The notes under the pieces were generated by a model that saw nothing but the letters and a program-made list of their open reading frames with translations, had not been told where the DNA came from and made no database searches. Shown here one piece after another: positions 17,897 through 27,106 of a DNA stretch of 64,000 bases; position 1 is the first letter of the stretch, and every line of letters starts with the position of its first letter. The DNA comes from JANMJD01 sp963828405 (GTDB lineage Bacteria; Actinomycetota; Acidimicrobiia; Acidimicrobiales; Ilumatobacteraceae): contig CAWHEG010000031.1 in NCBI GenBank assembly GCA_963828405.1, positions 3,162,001-3,226,000 on the forward strand, written 5' to 3'. A program made the position numbers and the translations under genes.

Positions 17897-19153
17897 ATGG
17901 ACGACCGCTCCCTGATCGCCCGAGCCTGGCGGCGCGGAGGTTTCGGTGCCCTCGGCGGCACGCTCGAAGCCGACATCGCCAACGGGACGGCGGGCGTGCG
18001 CGCCAAGCTGCTGACACCCGACGTCGCCGCGGTCCCCCCGGCTCCCGCCCTGTGGACGGCCGATGCGACGGTGCTGCCCGAGGAACCGAACACGAAGCGC
18101 AAGGAGGTCGCCTACGCAGCGATCGACGAGTGGCTCGAACACATGGTCGCCTCTCCTCGGACCCACACCGAGTGGTTGACCTGGTTCTGGCACGGCCATT
18201 TCGTGGTGGCGCAGCCCGAGGTCAGAAACCCGCAGTTCATGATCGACAACGTGCTGCTGCTCCGGGAGATGGGCTCGGGACGCTTCGCCCCGCTGGTCAC
18301 GGCCGTGGCGAAGGACCCGGCGATGCTGCTCTACCTCGACGGCAACGACAACCAGGCCGCGGCGCCCAACGAGAACTTCAGCCGCGAGCTGCTCGAGCTG
18401 TTCACGCTCGGCATCGGGACCTACACCGAGGACGACGTCGACTCGGGCGCCAGCGCCCTCACCGGCTGGAAGATCGATCGCAACACCCGCAAGACGAGGA
18501 TGTTCTCCGACCGCCATGACGGCGCCGACCAGCCGTATCTCGGCGTCGAGGTCAACGACCTCGACGGAGTGGTCGAGGCGGTGATCGCCCAGCCGTCGCT
18601 CGCTCCGTACATCGCCGGGCGCCTGGCCCGACAGATCATCGGTCCGAACCCGCCACCCGACGTCGTCGACGCAGCTGCCGACGCCTTCCGTACCTCGGAC
18701 TTCGAGGTCTCGGCGATGGTCGCCGTTCTCGTCGACGCCCTGCTGGCCGGCGCCGACACCGGCCCAGTGGTGCTCGCCCCCGTCCCGTGGTACGTGGCCG
18801 CCCGGCGGGCGACCGGATCGACGCCGGGCAAGGACGTGCGCGGCATGCTCAACTCCTGCGGCCAGCTGCCGTGGTTCTGCCCGAGTGTCGCCGGCTGGCC
18901 GTTCCACGACCGCTGGGGAACATCGTCCACCCACGTCGGCCGGTTCAATCTGGCAGCCGTCATCGCCGAGCAGACCGCCCCGGAGTCACCGGCGTTCGTC
19001 GCCGCCGAGGCCGCCGACAACGGCGGCCTGTCGCTGGCCCTCGGCCTCCCCGAGGACTTCTCGGCGGCTTCGTGGGCGTCGATCACGCGGCTCGACGACA
19101 CCCGTGGCCGGTTGACGCTGGCCCTGGTCAGCCCGGAATTCGTGAGGGCGTGA
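17897..19153 (+). CDS. DUF1800 family protein
   Basis: 418-residue protein of the DUF1800 family, function unproven. Family blocks are present: MDDRSLIARAWRRGGFG at the start, TEWLTWFWHGHFVVA near residues 92-106, and the NENFSRELLELFTLGIG motif near 157-173. No signal peptide is evident from this start; an in-frame ATG 14 codons upstream gives no better one. The next gene is a DUF1501 protein, and the two families are habitually paired. The DUF1501 start lies within 10 bases of this stop, so they are co-translated. A role in an extracellular or envelope process is inferred from the exported partner. Confidence 0.85.
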   Translation: MDDRSLIARAWRRGGFGALGGTLEADIANGTAGVRAKLLTPDVAAVPPAPALWTADATVLPEEPNTKRKEVAYAAIDEWLEHMVASPRTHTEWLTWFWHGHFVVAQPEVRNPQFMIDNVLLLREMGSGRFAPLVTAVAKDPAMLLYLDGNDNQAAAPNENFSRELLELFTLGIGTYTEDDVDSGASALTGWKIDRNTRKTRMFSDRHDGADQPYLGVEVNDLDGVVEAVIAQPSLAPYIAGRLARQIIGPNPPPDVVDAAADAFRTSDFEVSAMVAVLVDALLAGADTGPVVLAPVPWYVAARRATGSTPGKDVRGMLNSCGQLPWFCPSVAGWPFHDRWGTSSTHVGRFNLAAVIAEQTAPESPAFVAAEAADNGGLSLALGLPEDFSAASWASITRLDDTRGRLTLALVSPEFVRA

Positions 19154-19158
19154 CGACG

Positions 19159-20373
19159 ATGATGAACCGACGCCAGTTCCTCCTCGCCACCTCCGCGGGG
19201 CTCGTCGTCGCCTGTTCCGGAGCGAGCAAGGGGTCGAAGAACCAGGGGTCGTCGAGCCCCGGAACGCTCGTCGCACCGGGCGGAGGATCGGCGACGTCGC
19301 CGGACGTGCGCGGCGACGGCATCCTCGTCGTCGTCGAGATGAACGGCGGCAACGACGCACTGAACACCGTGGTGCCGCTCGTCGGCAAGTACCACGACAT
19401 CCGCCCGACGATCGGGCACGAGGACGACCGGCTGTTGGCCATTCCCGGCACGACGGAGTACGGCCTGCACCCCGAGCTGTCGGCGCTGCAGGGCCTGATC
19501 GACGCCGGCCGGGTGACCACCCTGGTCGGGGTCGGGTTCGAGAGGCCCACCCGTTCCCACTTCGCGGCATCCGACATGTGGTGGCAGGCGACGCCCGGCG
19601 TGATCTCCGCCACCGGGTGGCTCGGGCGCGGGCTCGACGCGATCGGGGCGACGTCGGTCACCGACACGAGCGGGATCTCACTCGGACCCTCCGGAACGGC
19701 GCTTGCCGCGACGACCACCAAGACGACCGCGGTCAACGAGGCCAGCCGGTTCCGGTTGGAACCCCCGAAGGGATCCGACCCCGATCTGATCGCCGCGGCG
19801 TGGTCCGCGATGTCCGACGAGCACGCCGACGCCCTCGCGGCGATCGGGCTGTTCGTCGACATGAAGGAGGCCGACCCCGGCGAGGACGAGATCTCCGACA
19901 CCACCGGCGGCAAGACGATCACCGCCCAGCTCGTGGCCGCCGCCCGCCTGCTCGCCACCGATCCGACGATCCGCACGATCTACGTCTCGGCGCGCGGCTT
20001 CGATACCCATGCCGGCCAGGTCGCTCGTCACGACGAGCTGATGAAGGATCTGGCCGTGGGCATCCGCACGTTCTACGAGCGCATGCAGCTCGCCGGACTC
20101 GACGAGCGGATCATGCTGATCACGACGAGCGAGTTCGGCCGGCGCACCTATGAGAACGCCAGCGGCGGCACCGATCACGGCAAGGCCGGAGCGCTGTTCG
20201 TGATCGGCCCGAACGCGACCGGCAGGCTCTACGGCGGATTCGACCTCGAGGACCTCGACGACGGGGACCTCAAGGCCGACATCGACCCGCGGTCGCTCTA
20301 CGCCGTCGGCCTCGACTGGCTCGGCGCGCCGACCGACGAGATCCTCGGCGGCACCTTCTCCCGCTACCTGTAA
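19159..20373 (+). CDS. DUF1501 family protein, Tat-type lipoprotein
   Basis: 404-residue protein of the DUF1501 family, which has an alkaline-phosphatase/sulfatase-like fold. The N-terminus NRRQFLLATSAGLVVACSG has a twin-arginine motif followed by a lipobox (VVAC), so it is probably exported folded by Tat and lipid-anchored. Core blocks are ILVVVEMNGGNDALNTVVPL, SHFAASDMWW, ARGFDTHAGQ and TSEFGRRTYENASGGTDHGKAG, the last two typical metal-binding regions of the fold. ATG at 19159 or 19162 is likely; a GTG at 19150 overlaps the DUF1800 stop. A strong hairpin follows the stop. Confidence 0.88.
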   Translation: MMNRRQFLLATSAGLVVACSGASKGSKNQGSSSPGTLVAPGGGSATSPDVRGDGILVVVEMNGGNDALNTVVPLVGKYHDIRPTIGHEDDRLLAIPGTTEYGLHPELSALQGLIDAGRVTTLVGVGFERPTRSHFAASDMWWQATPGVISATGWLGRGLDAIGATSVTDTSGISLGPSGTALAATTTKTTAVNEASRFRLEPPKGSDPDLIAAAWSAMSDEHADALAAIGLFVDMKEADPGEDEISDTTGGKTITAQLVAAARLLATDPTIRTIYVSARGFDTHAGQVARHDELMKDLAVGIRTFYERMQLAGLDERIMLITTSEFGRRTYENASGGTDHGKAGALFVIGPNATGRLYGGFDLEDLDDGDLKADIDPRSLYAVGLDWLGAPTDEILGGTFSRYL

Positions 20374-20406
20374 GCCTGAGGCTGAGGCTGAGACTCAGGT
20401 GTGGGT

Positions 20407-20425
20407 GGCCGTTCGCCGGCCACAC
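20407..20425 (+). terminator. Hairpin after the DUF1800/DUF1501 pair
   Basis: A 7-bp perfect stem (GTGGCCG and CGGCCAC) with a TTCGC loop lies 34 bases after the DUF1501 stop. No U-run follows, as is usual in GC-rich actinobacteria. A smaller inverted repeat (CCTGAG/CTCAGG) precedes it. Confidence 0.55.
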
Positions 20426-20513
20426 CAGGCGTGACCTTGTGCCCTAGCGCTCGTGGCGCTCGTTGGTGAACCTGTGTGGGCGGGCGAACGCCCGTTTCGG
20501 AGGAGGTCCGTAG

Positions 20514-21116
20514 ATGAACCACGCAGCCGTCGACAACAGCCGGCCCTATCTGGTCGTCGATTCCCCGTATGAGCTGGCACGATGGCGTCCGCTCGTGCAG
20601 TGGGTGCTGTACATCCCGCACGGCATCATCCTCTACGCGCTCCAGATCCTGGCGCGTGCCGTGTTCCTCGTGTACTGGCTGATGCTGATCTTCACCGGCA
20701 AGCTGCACCCCGGCATGTTCGGCATGATGGCGATGTACGAGCGGTACAACGCTCGCGCCGGCGGGTTCCTGATCGGCTACTCCGAGGTGTATCCGCCATT
20801 CGACTTCAGCACCGACACCGCCGACAACAACGCCTATCCGCCCATCCGGTTGACCCTGCCGGCAGTCCCCGGGTCGGTGCCCCGTTCGGCAGCGCTCAAC
20901 GTCCTCAAGGCGATTCCCCACTACATCGTGTTGATGGTCTACTGCGTCGGCGCTGCGGTGGTGGCCCTGATCGGCTGGTTCGCGGTGCTGTTCACCGGGG
21001 CATGGCCGCAGGGCATGCGCGACTTCCTGGTCCGGGTCAACAACTACTACTTCCGCGTGTGGACCTACGTCACGATGGTCGACAACGTCTATCCGAAGTT
21101 CGGTCTGCCGCGGTAA
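20514..21116 (+). CDS. DUF4389 domain membrane protein
   Basis: 200-residue protein with the DUF4389 pattern. A cytosolic N-terminus is followed by a long hydrophobic stretch (about 28-61, VLYIPHGIILYALQILARAV and beyond), a loop with MAMYERYNARAGGFLIGYSEVYPPF, and a second membrane region (about 138-164). The segment after it contains RVNNYYFRVWTYVTM, shared by the family. Function is unknown. The start ATG 20514 has a strong ribosome site, GGAGGAGG, ending 8 bases before it. A GC-rich inverted repeat (20481-20494) just upstream could fold near that site. It looks like a single-gene unit. Confidence 0.8.
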   Translation: MNHAAVDNSRPYLVVDSPYELARWRPLVQWVLYIPHGIILYALQILARAVFLVYWLMLIFTGKLHPGMFGMMAMYERYNARAGGFLIGYSEVYPPFDFSTDTADNNAYPPIRLTLPAVPGSVPRSAALNVLKAIPHYIVLMVYCVGAAVVALIGWFAVLFTGAWPQGMRDFLVRVNNYYFRVWTYVTMVDNVYPKFGLPR

Positions 21117-21233
21117 GGCGTACTCGGGCCCCCTGATCGAGGGACCTTGGCCTCTTCACCGTCGGTTCGCCCCCGTGAATCCTGACGAGTGGGGTCGGCC
21201 GCGCCGGCCCGCGATGGCAAGCCGGGAGCACCG

Positions 21234-21677
21234 ATGACGGCCGAGACGGAATTCGAAGCGTGCAGCGTGAACGTGAGGATCAAGATCTCGGCACTCTGGG
21301 CGTCGATGCTGTTCGTGTTCGCCTACGTCGACCTGTTCAGCTTCTACCGGCCCGACTTCCGGGCCGATCTCGAGGCCGGCAAGGTCGCAGGGTTCACCGT
21401 CGGCCAGTCGTTCCTCGTCGGGACGACCGCCTACGTCGTGATCCCCAGCCTGATGGTCTTCCTGGCACTCGTCCTGCGGCCTCGGGTCAACCGGATCACC
21501 AACATCGTGCTCGGCCTCGTCTACGCCCTGACGATCATCGCCGGGGCGATCGGCGAGTGGAACTACTACATCCTCGGCAGCGCCATCGAGGTCGCCCAGC
21601 TCGCGGCCGTCGCCTACTACGCGTGGACCTGGCCGCGAGAGGCCCCACCGGCCACCGCGCGCAGACAGACCGTTTGA
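21234..21677 (+). CDS. Small four-helix membrane protein (DUF6326-like)
   Basis: 147-residue integral membrane protein with about four TM helices: ISALWASMLFVFAYVDLFSF, then FLVGTTAYVVIPSLMVFLAL, IVLGLVYALTIIAGAIG and VAQLAAVAYYAW. The first helix and loop (YVDLFSFYRP) resemble the DUF6326 group; I am moderately sure. The start at 21234 is chosen because GGGAG lies 8 bases upstream; an earlier ATG at 21189 lacks such a site. The function of the family is not known. The next gene begins 17 bases after the stop, so the two are probably co-transcribed. Confidence 0.7.
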   Translation: MTAETEFEACSVNVRIKISALWASMLFVFAYVDLFSFYRPDFRADLEAGKVAGFTVGQSFLVGTTAYVVIPSLMVFLALVLRPRVNRITNIVLGLVYALTIIAGAIGEWNYYILGSAIEVAQLAAVAYYAWTWPREAPPATARRQTV

Positions 21678-21694
21678 TCACCAAGGAGCGCACC

Positions 21695-22180
21695 ATGTCC
21701 GCCTCGAAGACCGAGCCGCTGGCCAAGCCGCAGGGCAGGCCACGACTTCCTCCCCGCTGGTTCGTCCGTCTCTTCTGGTTCTGCCATCGCCGCGTGTACC
21801 GACTGACGGGCGGCCGATTGGGTCTGTGGCGGCCCAAGGCCAAGCGCTGGGGTGCGCTGCGCCTCACCGTTGTCGGGCGGCGGACCGGCGTCGAGCGCAG
21901 CGTCATCGTCGGCTACTTCGAGGATGGGCCGAACCTCGTCACCCTGGCGATGAACGGATGGGGCAAGGGCGAGCCGGCATGGTGGCTGAACCTCCAGGCC
22001 CACCCCGACGCCCGGGTCGACCTGGTCGGCGGGCCGCGCAACGTCACCGGCCGGGCCGCCATCGGCGAGGAACGGGACCGACTCTGGGCGCGGTGGGCGG
22101 AGTTCGACAAGCAGCTCGACGCCTATGCGTCGCTGCGCCCGACGGAGACGGCGGTGGTCGTGCTCGAGCCGCGACGGTGA
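21695..22180 (+). CDS. Ddn-like deazaflavin-dependent nitroreductase family protein
   Basis: 161-residue protein of the split-barrel family that includes mycobacterial Ddn (F420H2-dependent quinone/nitro reductase). The core reads LRLTVVGRRTGVERSVIVGYFEDGPNLVTLAMNG, followed by WWLNLQAHPDARVDLVGG, both typical. The start at 21695 has AAGGAG at 21683-21688. By family knowledge it would use F420H2 to reduce quinones or xenobiotics at the membrane, and the hydrophobic N-terminal segment WFVRLFWFC fits membrane contact. F420 synthesis genes are not in this window. It converges on the acyl-CoA dehydrogenase with only 16 bases between stops. Confidence 0.83.
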   Translation: MSASKTEPLAKPQGRPRLPPRWFVRLFWFCHRRVYRLTGGRLGLWRPKAKRWGALRLTVVGRRTGVERSVIVGYFEDGPNLVTLAMNGWGKGEPAWWLNLQAHPDARVDLVGGPRNVTGRAAIGEERDRLWARWAEFDKQLDAYASLRPTETAVVVLEPRR

Positions 22181-22196
22181 GCCGCCGAGGTCAGCG

Positions 22197-23507
22197 CTAC
22201 AGGACGTTGGCCCGGTAGTTCAGGCGCGGCGCCGGGGCGCTGTCGTCGGCGTAGCGGGCCAGTTCGGCCCGTCCGACGACCTGCCAGTGCACCTCGTCGG
22301 GGCCGTCGGCCAGACGCAGCGTGCGCTGGCTGGCGTACATCCGCGACAACGGCGTCCACTGCGACACACCGGTCGCGCCGTGGATCTGGATGGCGTTGTC
22401 GATGATCTGGCAGACCCGCACGGGCACCATCGCCTTGACCGCGCTGACCCATACCCGGGCCTCGGCATTGCCGAGCACGTCCATCGCCTTGGCCGCTCGC
22501 AGGACCATCAGGCGCATCGCCTCGATCTCGATCCGAGCCTGGGCGATGACCTCGGTGTTCTTACCGAGGCGGGCCAGGGGTCGGCCGAACGCCTCACGGT
22601 TGAGGCCGCGGCGGACCATCAGCTCCAACGCCCGTTCGGCGGCGCCGATCGAACGCATGCAGTGGTGGATGCGGCCGGGGCCGAGGCGGATCTGGGAGAT
22701 CTCGAAGCCCCGCCCCTCGCCGAGCAGCATGTTCGATGTCGGCACCCGCACGTCGGTGAACCGCAGGTGCATGTGACCGTGGGGTGCGTCGTCCTCCCCG
22801 AACACCTCCATCCCGCCGAGGATCTCGACCCCCGGGGTGTCCATCGGGACGAGGATCTGCGACTGGCGGCGGTGGGGCGGCCCGTCGGGGCTGGTCTGCA
22901 CCATGACGATCATGATCCGACAGCGCGGGTCGCCGGCCCCCGAGGCGTAGTACTTCTCGCCGTTGATCACCCACTCGTCGCCGTCGAGCCTGGCCGCGCA
23001 GCGGATGTTCTTGGCGTCGGACGAGGCGACGTCGGGTTCGGTCATCGCGAAGGCCGAGCGGATCTGGCCGTCGAGCAGCGGTTCGAGCCACTGCCGCTTC
23101 TGCTCGGGCGTGCCGACACGCTCGAGCACCTCCATGTTGCCCGTGTCGGGAGCGCTGCAGTTGAGGCACTCCGAGGCGAGCGGGTTCTTGCCGAGCTCGT
23201 TGGCGATGTATGCGTAGTCGAGGTTGGACAGGCCCTGGCCCGTCTCGGCGTTGGGGAGGAAGAAGTTCCACAGGCCGTCGGCCTTGGCCTTGGCCTTGAC
23301 CGAGTCGAGCAGTTCGAGCTGGCCCTCGCCGAAGCCCCAGTGCTCGGCGCGGCCGACGCCCAGCCCGTAGAACTCCTCGGTGATCGGCTCGACCTCGTTG
23401 GCGATGAAGGTCTTGACCGCCTCGAACAGCGGCACGGCGCCCGCCGACATCGCCAGGTTCATCGCGTCGTCGGTGGGCAGTCCCGAGTGCATTCCCGGAG
23501 CGGGCAT
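22197..23507 (-). CDS. Acyl-CoA dehydrogenase
   Basis: FAD-dependent acyl-CoA dehydrogenase of 436 residues. Visible blocks: GLSNLDYAYIANELGK, then SAFAMTEPDVASSDAKNI (the substrate/FAD-binding motif around MTEP), INGEKYYASGAGDPRC, and the C-terminal IQIHGATGVSQWTPLSRMYA that precedes the end of the flavin-binding helix bundle. The slightly long family type with an N-terminal extension resembles dehydrogenases acting on branched or unusual acyl-CoA; the exact substrate is unknown. The start at 23507 is chosen because AAGGA lies about 6 bases upstream; ATGs at 23528 and 23543 lack a good site. No other beta-oxidation genes are adjacent. Confidence 0.92.
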   Translation of the reverse strand: MPAPGMHSGLPTDDAMNLAMSAGAVPLFEAVKTFIANEVEPITEEFYGLGVGRAEHWGFGEGQLELLDSVKAKAKADGLWNFFLPNAETGQGLSNLDYAYIANELGKNPLASECLNCSAPDTGNMEVLERVGTPEQKRQWLEPLLDGQIRSAFAMTEPDVASSDAKNIRCAARLDGDEWVINGEKYYASGAGDPRCRIMIVMVQTSPDGPPHRRQSQILVPMDTPGVEILGGMEVFGEDDAPHGHMHLRFTDVRVPTSNMLLGEGRGFEISQIRLGPGRIHHCMRSIGAAERALELMVRRGLNREAFGRPLARLGKNTEVIAQARIEIEAMRLMVLRAAKAMDVLGNAEARVWVSAVKAMVPVRVCQIIDNAIQIHGATGVSQWTPLSRMYASQRTLRLADGPDEVHWQVVGRAELARYADDSAPAPRLNYRANVL

Positions 23508-23603
23508 CTGAGGTCCTTTCGGTCGCATCGAATCTTCGGGCACATGGCCCTCGCCACCAGTCTGGCCGAGGTGCGCCTCGCGCTCGTGATCGACTGGCGG
23601 AGC

Positions 23604-24713
23604 TCAGCTCCAGTCGGCCTGGCTGACCCCCGCCTCGGCCAGCTCGATCCAGGTGCGACCGGGGGTCAGCTCGATCGGCTCGCCGGCCTCGGTGCGGAAC
23701 AACGCCGGCTGGGCAGGATCGGCGCGCTCCCAGATGCCCTTGACGACGCGCCCGGCCGAGAACACCCACGCTTCACCGAATCCGACGGTCTGGGCTTCGG
23801 GCGACCCGGGGTCGGCGGGGCTCGTGCGGTAATCGCAGAACTGGATGACGACGTTTTCGAAGGCGATTTCGGCGCCGGTGGCGTCGACGTGGGGCTCGCC
23901 GTACTCGGTGCGCTTCCACAGCCCGACGGCGGCGTCCCACGTCCAGGTGAGGTCGATGCGCAGCTTGGCGACGATCGATGCCGCCGGCTCGCCGGCAGGC
24001 GCCTCGTCCGGGCCGCGGTAGGCGAAGAACGGTGTCGGCAGCCCCTGGTTCAACTGCGTCGTCGACCAGATCATCTGCGTGCTCTCGTTGAACAGGGTGT
24101 GCTCGATGGCGTACTTCTTGCGGCGCTCGGCGTCCCGGTAGTACCCCGGTGCCTGGCCGGGGGCCCGGCTCTCGGCATCGGCAGAGCCGATCGCCCGGAC
24201 GACCCCGCTGTTGCCGCCCGACCAGGCGAACAACGGACGGTGGAGCTGGTTCAACAGGTTGACGTCGGTCGTGCGCGCCGAGCGGATGGGCCCGATCGGG
24301 GCGGCGTCCTGCGAGTGGAAGATGACGAAGAAGCGGGTGATCCCCTCGACGATCTCCTCGTAGACGATGTCGGCCTGGTTGAGCCCGGCCTGCGGGCGGG
24401 CGTCGCGGTGGTTGTTGATCTTCACGGCGAGGGCCGGCCGCAGGGCCAGATCAGGGTCGTCGATCGGCAGCCCGGTGAGCGGGAAGGTGGGCACGGGGGC
24501 CGCCGTGGTGGGGGGAGCGGTCGGCGGGGTCGTCGGCGCGGCGCTCGTGGAGGTGACCGGGGCGCTGGTGGCCGGAGCGGTCACCGTCGGCGGGGTCGAG
24601 GCACCCACGGTGGTCGAGGCGTCGGCGTCGGTCGTGTCGCCCCCACCGCCGCCGCAGGAGATGAGGCCGAAACCGGCCACGAGAAGAGCGGACACGTGAC
24701 GGCGTGCATGCAT
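23604..24713 (-). CDS. DUF3048 (YerB-like) lipoprotein
   Basis: 369-residue lipoprotein with a signal peptide and lipobox LISC (Cys 20). A Thr/Pro/Ala-rich spacer (about 26-75) follows, then the DUF3048 pair: N-terminal part with ALAVKINNHRDARPQAGLNQ and ADIVYEEIVEGITRFFVIFHS, C-terminal part with GFGEAWVFSAGRVVKGIWER. The family includes Bacillus YerB; its biochemical role is unproven. It would sit on the outer face of the membrane. It lies 6 bases from the htpX stop on the same strand, so htpX and this gene may share a transcript. Confidence 0.88.
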   Translation of the reverse strand: MHARRHVSALLVAGFGLISCGGGGGDTTDADASTTVGASTPPTVTAPATSAPVTSTSAAPTTPPTAPPTTAAPVPTFPLTGLPIDDPDLALRPALAVKINNHRDARPQAGLNQADIVYEEIVEGITRFFVIFHSQDAAPIGPIRSARTTDVNLLNQLHRPLFAWSGGNSGVVRAIGSADAESRAPGQAPGYYRDAERRKKYAIEHTLFNESTQMIWSTTQLNQGLPTPFFAYRGPDEAPAGEPAASIVAKLRIDLTWTWDAAVGLWKRTEYGEPHVDATGAEIAFENVVIQFCDYRTSPADPGSPEAQTVGFGEAWVFSAGRVVKGIWERADPAQPALFRTEAGEPIELTPGRTWIELAEAGVSQADWS

Positions 24714-24719
24714 CTGGAG

Positions 24720-25625
24720 TTACAGCTCCCGGAGTGTGGCGATCCGTTCATCAAGCGACGGATGGGTGTCGAACATCTTGTTGACCCAGCCAAGGCGCCC
24801 GCCCTCGTGCACTCCGGGCATCGGTTGCTCGATCCACAGATGTGCAGTCGCCCGGGAAGCACTGTGAGTGACCGTGGAATCGGCCTGGAGCTTCTCGAGC
24901 GCTGAGATCAGCCCTGGAGGGTACCGGGTCATCTGGCATGCCGACACGTCGGCGAGGGATTCGCGCCGCCGACTGATCGCCGCCTGCATCAGGCGGGCGA
25001 ACAGCGGTGAGATGATCAGCAGGGCGAACCCGACGAACGCCAGCGGATTCTGGGAGTTCTCCCGGTCGCCGTCACGGCGGACCCGCCCGCCGTTCCACCA
25101 CATCATCCGGATGGCCACGTCGGACATGATCGCCACCGCCCCGACGAGGGTCACGGCGAGGGTCGAGACGAGGATGTCGTAGTTGCGGATGTGCGACAGC
25201 TCGTGGGCGAGCACACCTTCGAGCTCCACCCTGGTCATCCGCTCGAGCAGGCCACTGGTCACGGCGATGGCGGCGTGGCGGGGGTTGCGGCCGGTGGCGA
25301 AGGCGTTGGGAGCGGGGTCGTCGATGATGTAGATGCGCGGCTGGGGAAGGCCGCTGGCGATGCACAGGCCTTCGACGAGGTTGTACAGCCGCTTGTACTG
25401 CGTCGGATCGGCGGGGCGCGCCCTGCTCACGGCGAGAGCGATGGCATCGGCCTTCCAGTACGAGACGAAGGCCATCACCCCCGAGATCGCCAGGGCGGCG
25501 AGGGTCCCGACCAACCCGTACCCGAGGAGCACGCCGACGGCCGCCCCGACGAGGGCGAGGAGCACGACGAAACCGGCGACGAGGAGGATGCTGCGACGCT
25601 TGTTCGCCGCGATGAGTTCATACAT
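24720..25625 (-). CDS. htpX: HtpX family membrane metalloprotease
   Basis: 301-residue M48 zinc protease that degrades damaged membrane proteins. Two N-terminal TM helices (about 13-52) are followed by the cytoplasmic catalytic domain with PNAFATGRNPRHAAIAVTSG and the zinc motif LAHELSHI (HExxH near residues 140-144). Two more TM segments follow (VSTLAVTLVGAVAIM and AFVGFALLIISPLFA), then the third-ligand helix (RRRESLADVSACQMT) and the C-terminal DTHPSLDERIATL. It is normally found next to lemA. Here lemA lies 6.2 kb upstream in the same orientation, separated by an insertion. Confidence 0.95.
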   Translation of the reverse strand: MYELIAANKRRSILLVAGFVVLLALVGAAVGVLLGYGLVGTLAALAISGVMAFVSYWKADAIALAVSRARPADPTQYKRLYNLVEGLCIASGLPQPRIYIIDDPAPNAFATGRNPRHAAIAVTSGLLERMTRVELEGVLAHELSHIRNYDILVSTLAVTLVGAVAIMSDVAIRMMWWNGGRVRRDGDRENSQNPLAFVGFALLIISPLFARLMQAAISRRRESLADVSACQMTRYPPGLISALEKLQADSTVTHSASRATAHLWIEQPMPGVHEGGRLGWVNKMFDTHPSLDERIATLREL

Positions 25626-25852
25626 CAGTGGCGGGGCTCATCGGCAAGACCCAGACGAATGGCGGCATGGAGGCTCGCTGCCGACAGACCGATCGGCCCG
25701 TGCTACCCGCGACGGGCCGGCAATCGAGCCCGACACGTCCACACCCCGGGCCCGGTGGCCGTCCAATCGCACGGCGAGGAGGATATCGCAGGGCGCCGCG
25801 TGTTGGCGGCCCGACCGAACACATGGCATCAGCTGGCGTCGACGTCTGTGTA

Positions 25853-27106
25853 TCAGCTGCGGAGGGCGGCGACGGGGGTGGTGCGAGCGGCGCGGCGGGC
25901 GGGTTGGAGGCCGGCGGCGATGCCGGTGATGGTGCCGAGGAGCGGGGTGACGGCGATGGTCCATGCGGGGGTGGTGGGGGTCCAGTGCTGGGTGATGGCG
26001 GTCACGATGGTGGCGATCGTCCCGAGCAGCGTGCCGATCACCCCGCCGGTCGTGCCGAGCAGAGCGGTCTCGGCCATCAGCTGGATGCCGATGTGGCGGG
26101 GCAGGGCGCCCAACGCTCGACGTAGTCCGATCTCGTGGGTGCGTTCGAGCACCGCGACGAGTGTGGCGTTGGTGATCCCGATCGTGCCGATTGCCAACGC
26201 CAGGATCGCCAACGTCAGATACAACGCCTTGGTGTCGTTCTCCACACCACGCCGGAGCAACTTCGGTTCCGGCGGAACCAGCACCTGCAGCCGCTGCGGA
26301 TCCTGCGGCCGCAGGGCGAGCGCGACCTGGGTGCCGATCAGCTGCGCCGCGCCCGGGTCGGTGTCGACCAGCACGTTGGTCGGGGTGGTCGGGGGCCCCC
26401 ATGCGTCGACGGCGGTCGCGGAGGGGATCGTGATCGACAACAGCAGATCGGGGTTGCGTTTCACGTCGTCGATGATCCCGATCAGCGTGTACGGAACAGC
26501 GTTGAGGTAGATCGCGGGCTGGTTGTCGATTCGGGTCACGCCCAGCTGCCGCGCTGCGGCCGCGCCGATCAGTGCCACATGGCTGTTGCGGGCGAGGTGT
26601 CCGGCATCGAAGTTCCGCCCGGTGATCGAGGGGCGGGCCGCGTCGATCGCCCCGGGCGTCGCCGCGATGACGCCGAGTCCTTGTCCGGATGTGGTCGGGT
26701 CGAGCCGGCCGGGCAACGAGGCGATCGTCGGGGCCGGCTGCACCGTCCAATACAGCCCGGCCGAGTTGACCCCGTTCAGGCGGGTCAGCCGGGCGTCGAC
26801 GTCGGCAGGGAATGCCGGGTCGATGTCGGCGGTCTCGGGGTTCGGTTGGGCATCCTGCACCCGCACCTCGGTCGCCTTCAACAGATCGAACCGCTCCGAG
26901 ATCTGCGCCGATGCCGTCGCCGCAATCCCCAACGTCGCCGTGAACGCTCCCGTCCCGGCGATCGTCCCCAGCGCCGTCAGCAGCGATCGCACCGGTCGCC
27001 GGCTCACGGCCGCCCACGCTTCGGTCAACAGATCACGGGCGCGGATCCGTGAGCGTGGCACCGCAGCATCGAGCCGCACCCGCTCACCCCGGCCAGGCAG
27101 CCTCAT
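25853..27106 (-). CDS. MacB/FtsX-type ABC transporter permease
   Basis: 417-residue permease of the MacB/FtsX class. It has a basic cytosolic N-terminus with a TEAWAAVSRRPVRSLLTALG entry, TM1 about 40-62, a large extracytoplasmic domain (about 63-290) rich in short beta segments, and three C-terminal helices including ALYLTLAILALAIGTIGITN and the ERTHEIGLRRALGALPRHI loop between TM2 and TM3 that contacts the ATPase. It ends PARRAARTTPVAALR, a family signature. Such permeases work with an ATPase and an adaptor to push substrates from the periplasmic face outwards, not through a channel. It overlaps the ATPase stop by 4 bases. Confidence 0.92.
   Translation of the reverse strand: MRLPGRGERVRLDAAVPRSRIRARDLLTEAWAAVSRRPVRSLLTALGTIAGTGAFTATLGIAATASAQISERFDLLKATEVRVQDAQPNPETADIDPAFPADVDARLTRLNGVNSAGLYWTVQPAPTIASLPGRLDPTTSGQGLGVIAATPGAIDAARPSITGRNFDAGHLARNSHVALIGAAAARQLGVTRIDNQPAIYLNAVPYTLIGIIDDVKRNPDLLLSITIPSATAVDAWGPPTTPTNVLVDTDPGAAQLIGTQVALALRPQDPQRLQVLVPPEPKLLRRGVENDTKALYLTLAILALAIGTIGITNATLVAVLERTHEIGLRRALGALPRHIGIQLMAETALLGTTGGVIGTLLGTIATIVTAITQHWTPTTPAWTIAVTPLLGTITGIAAGLQPARRAARTTPVAALRS

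Noticed and set aside
20374..20513. Possible tRNA or small RNA in the hairpin-rich gap after the DUF1501 gene
   Set aside because: Hairpins are present but no T-loop or cloverleaf can be drawn. Terminator plus 5' UTR explains it better.
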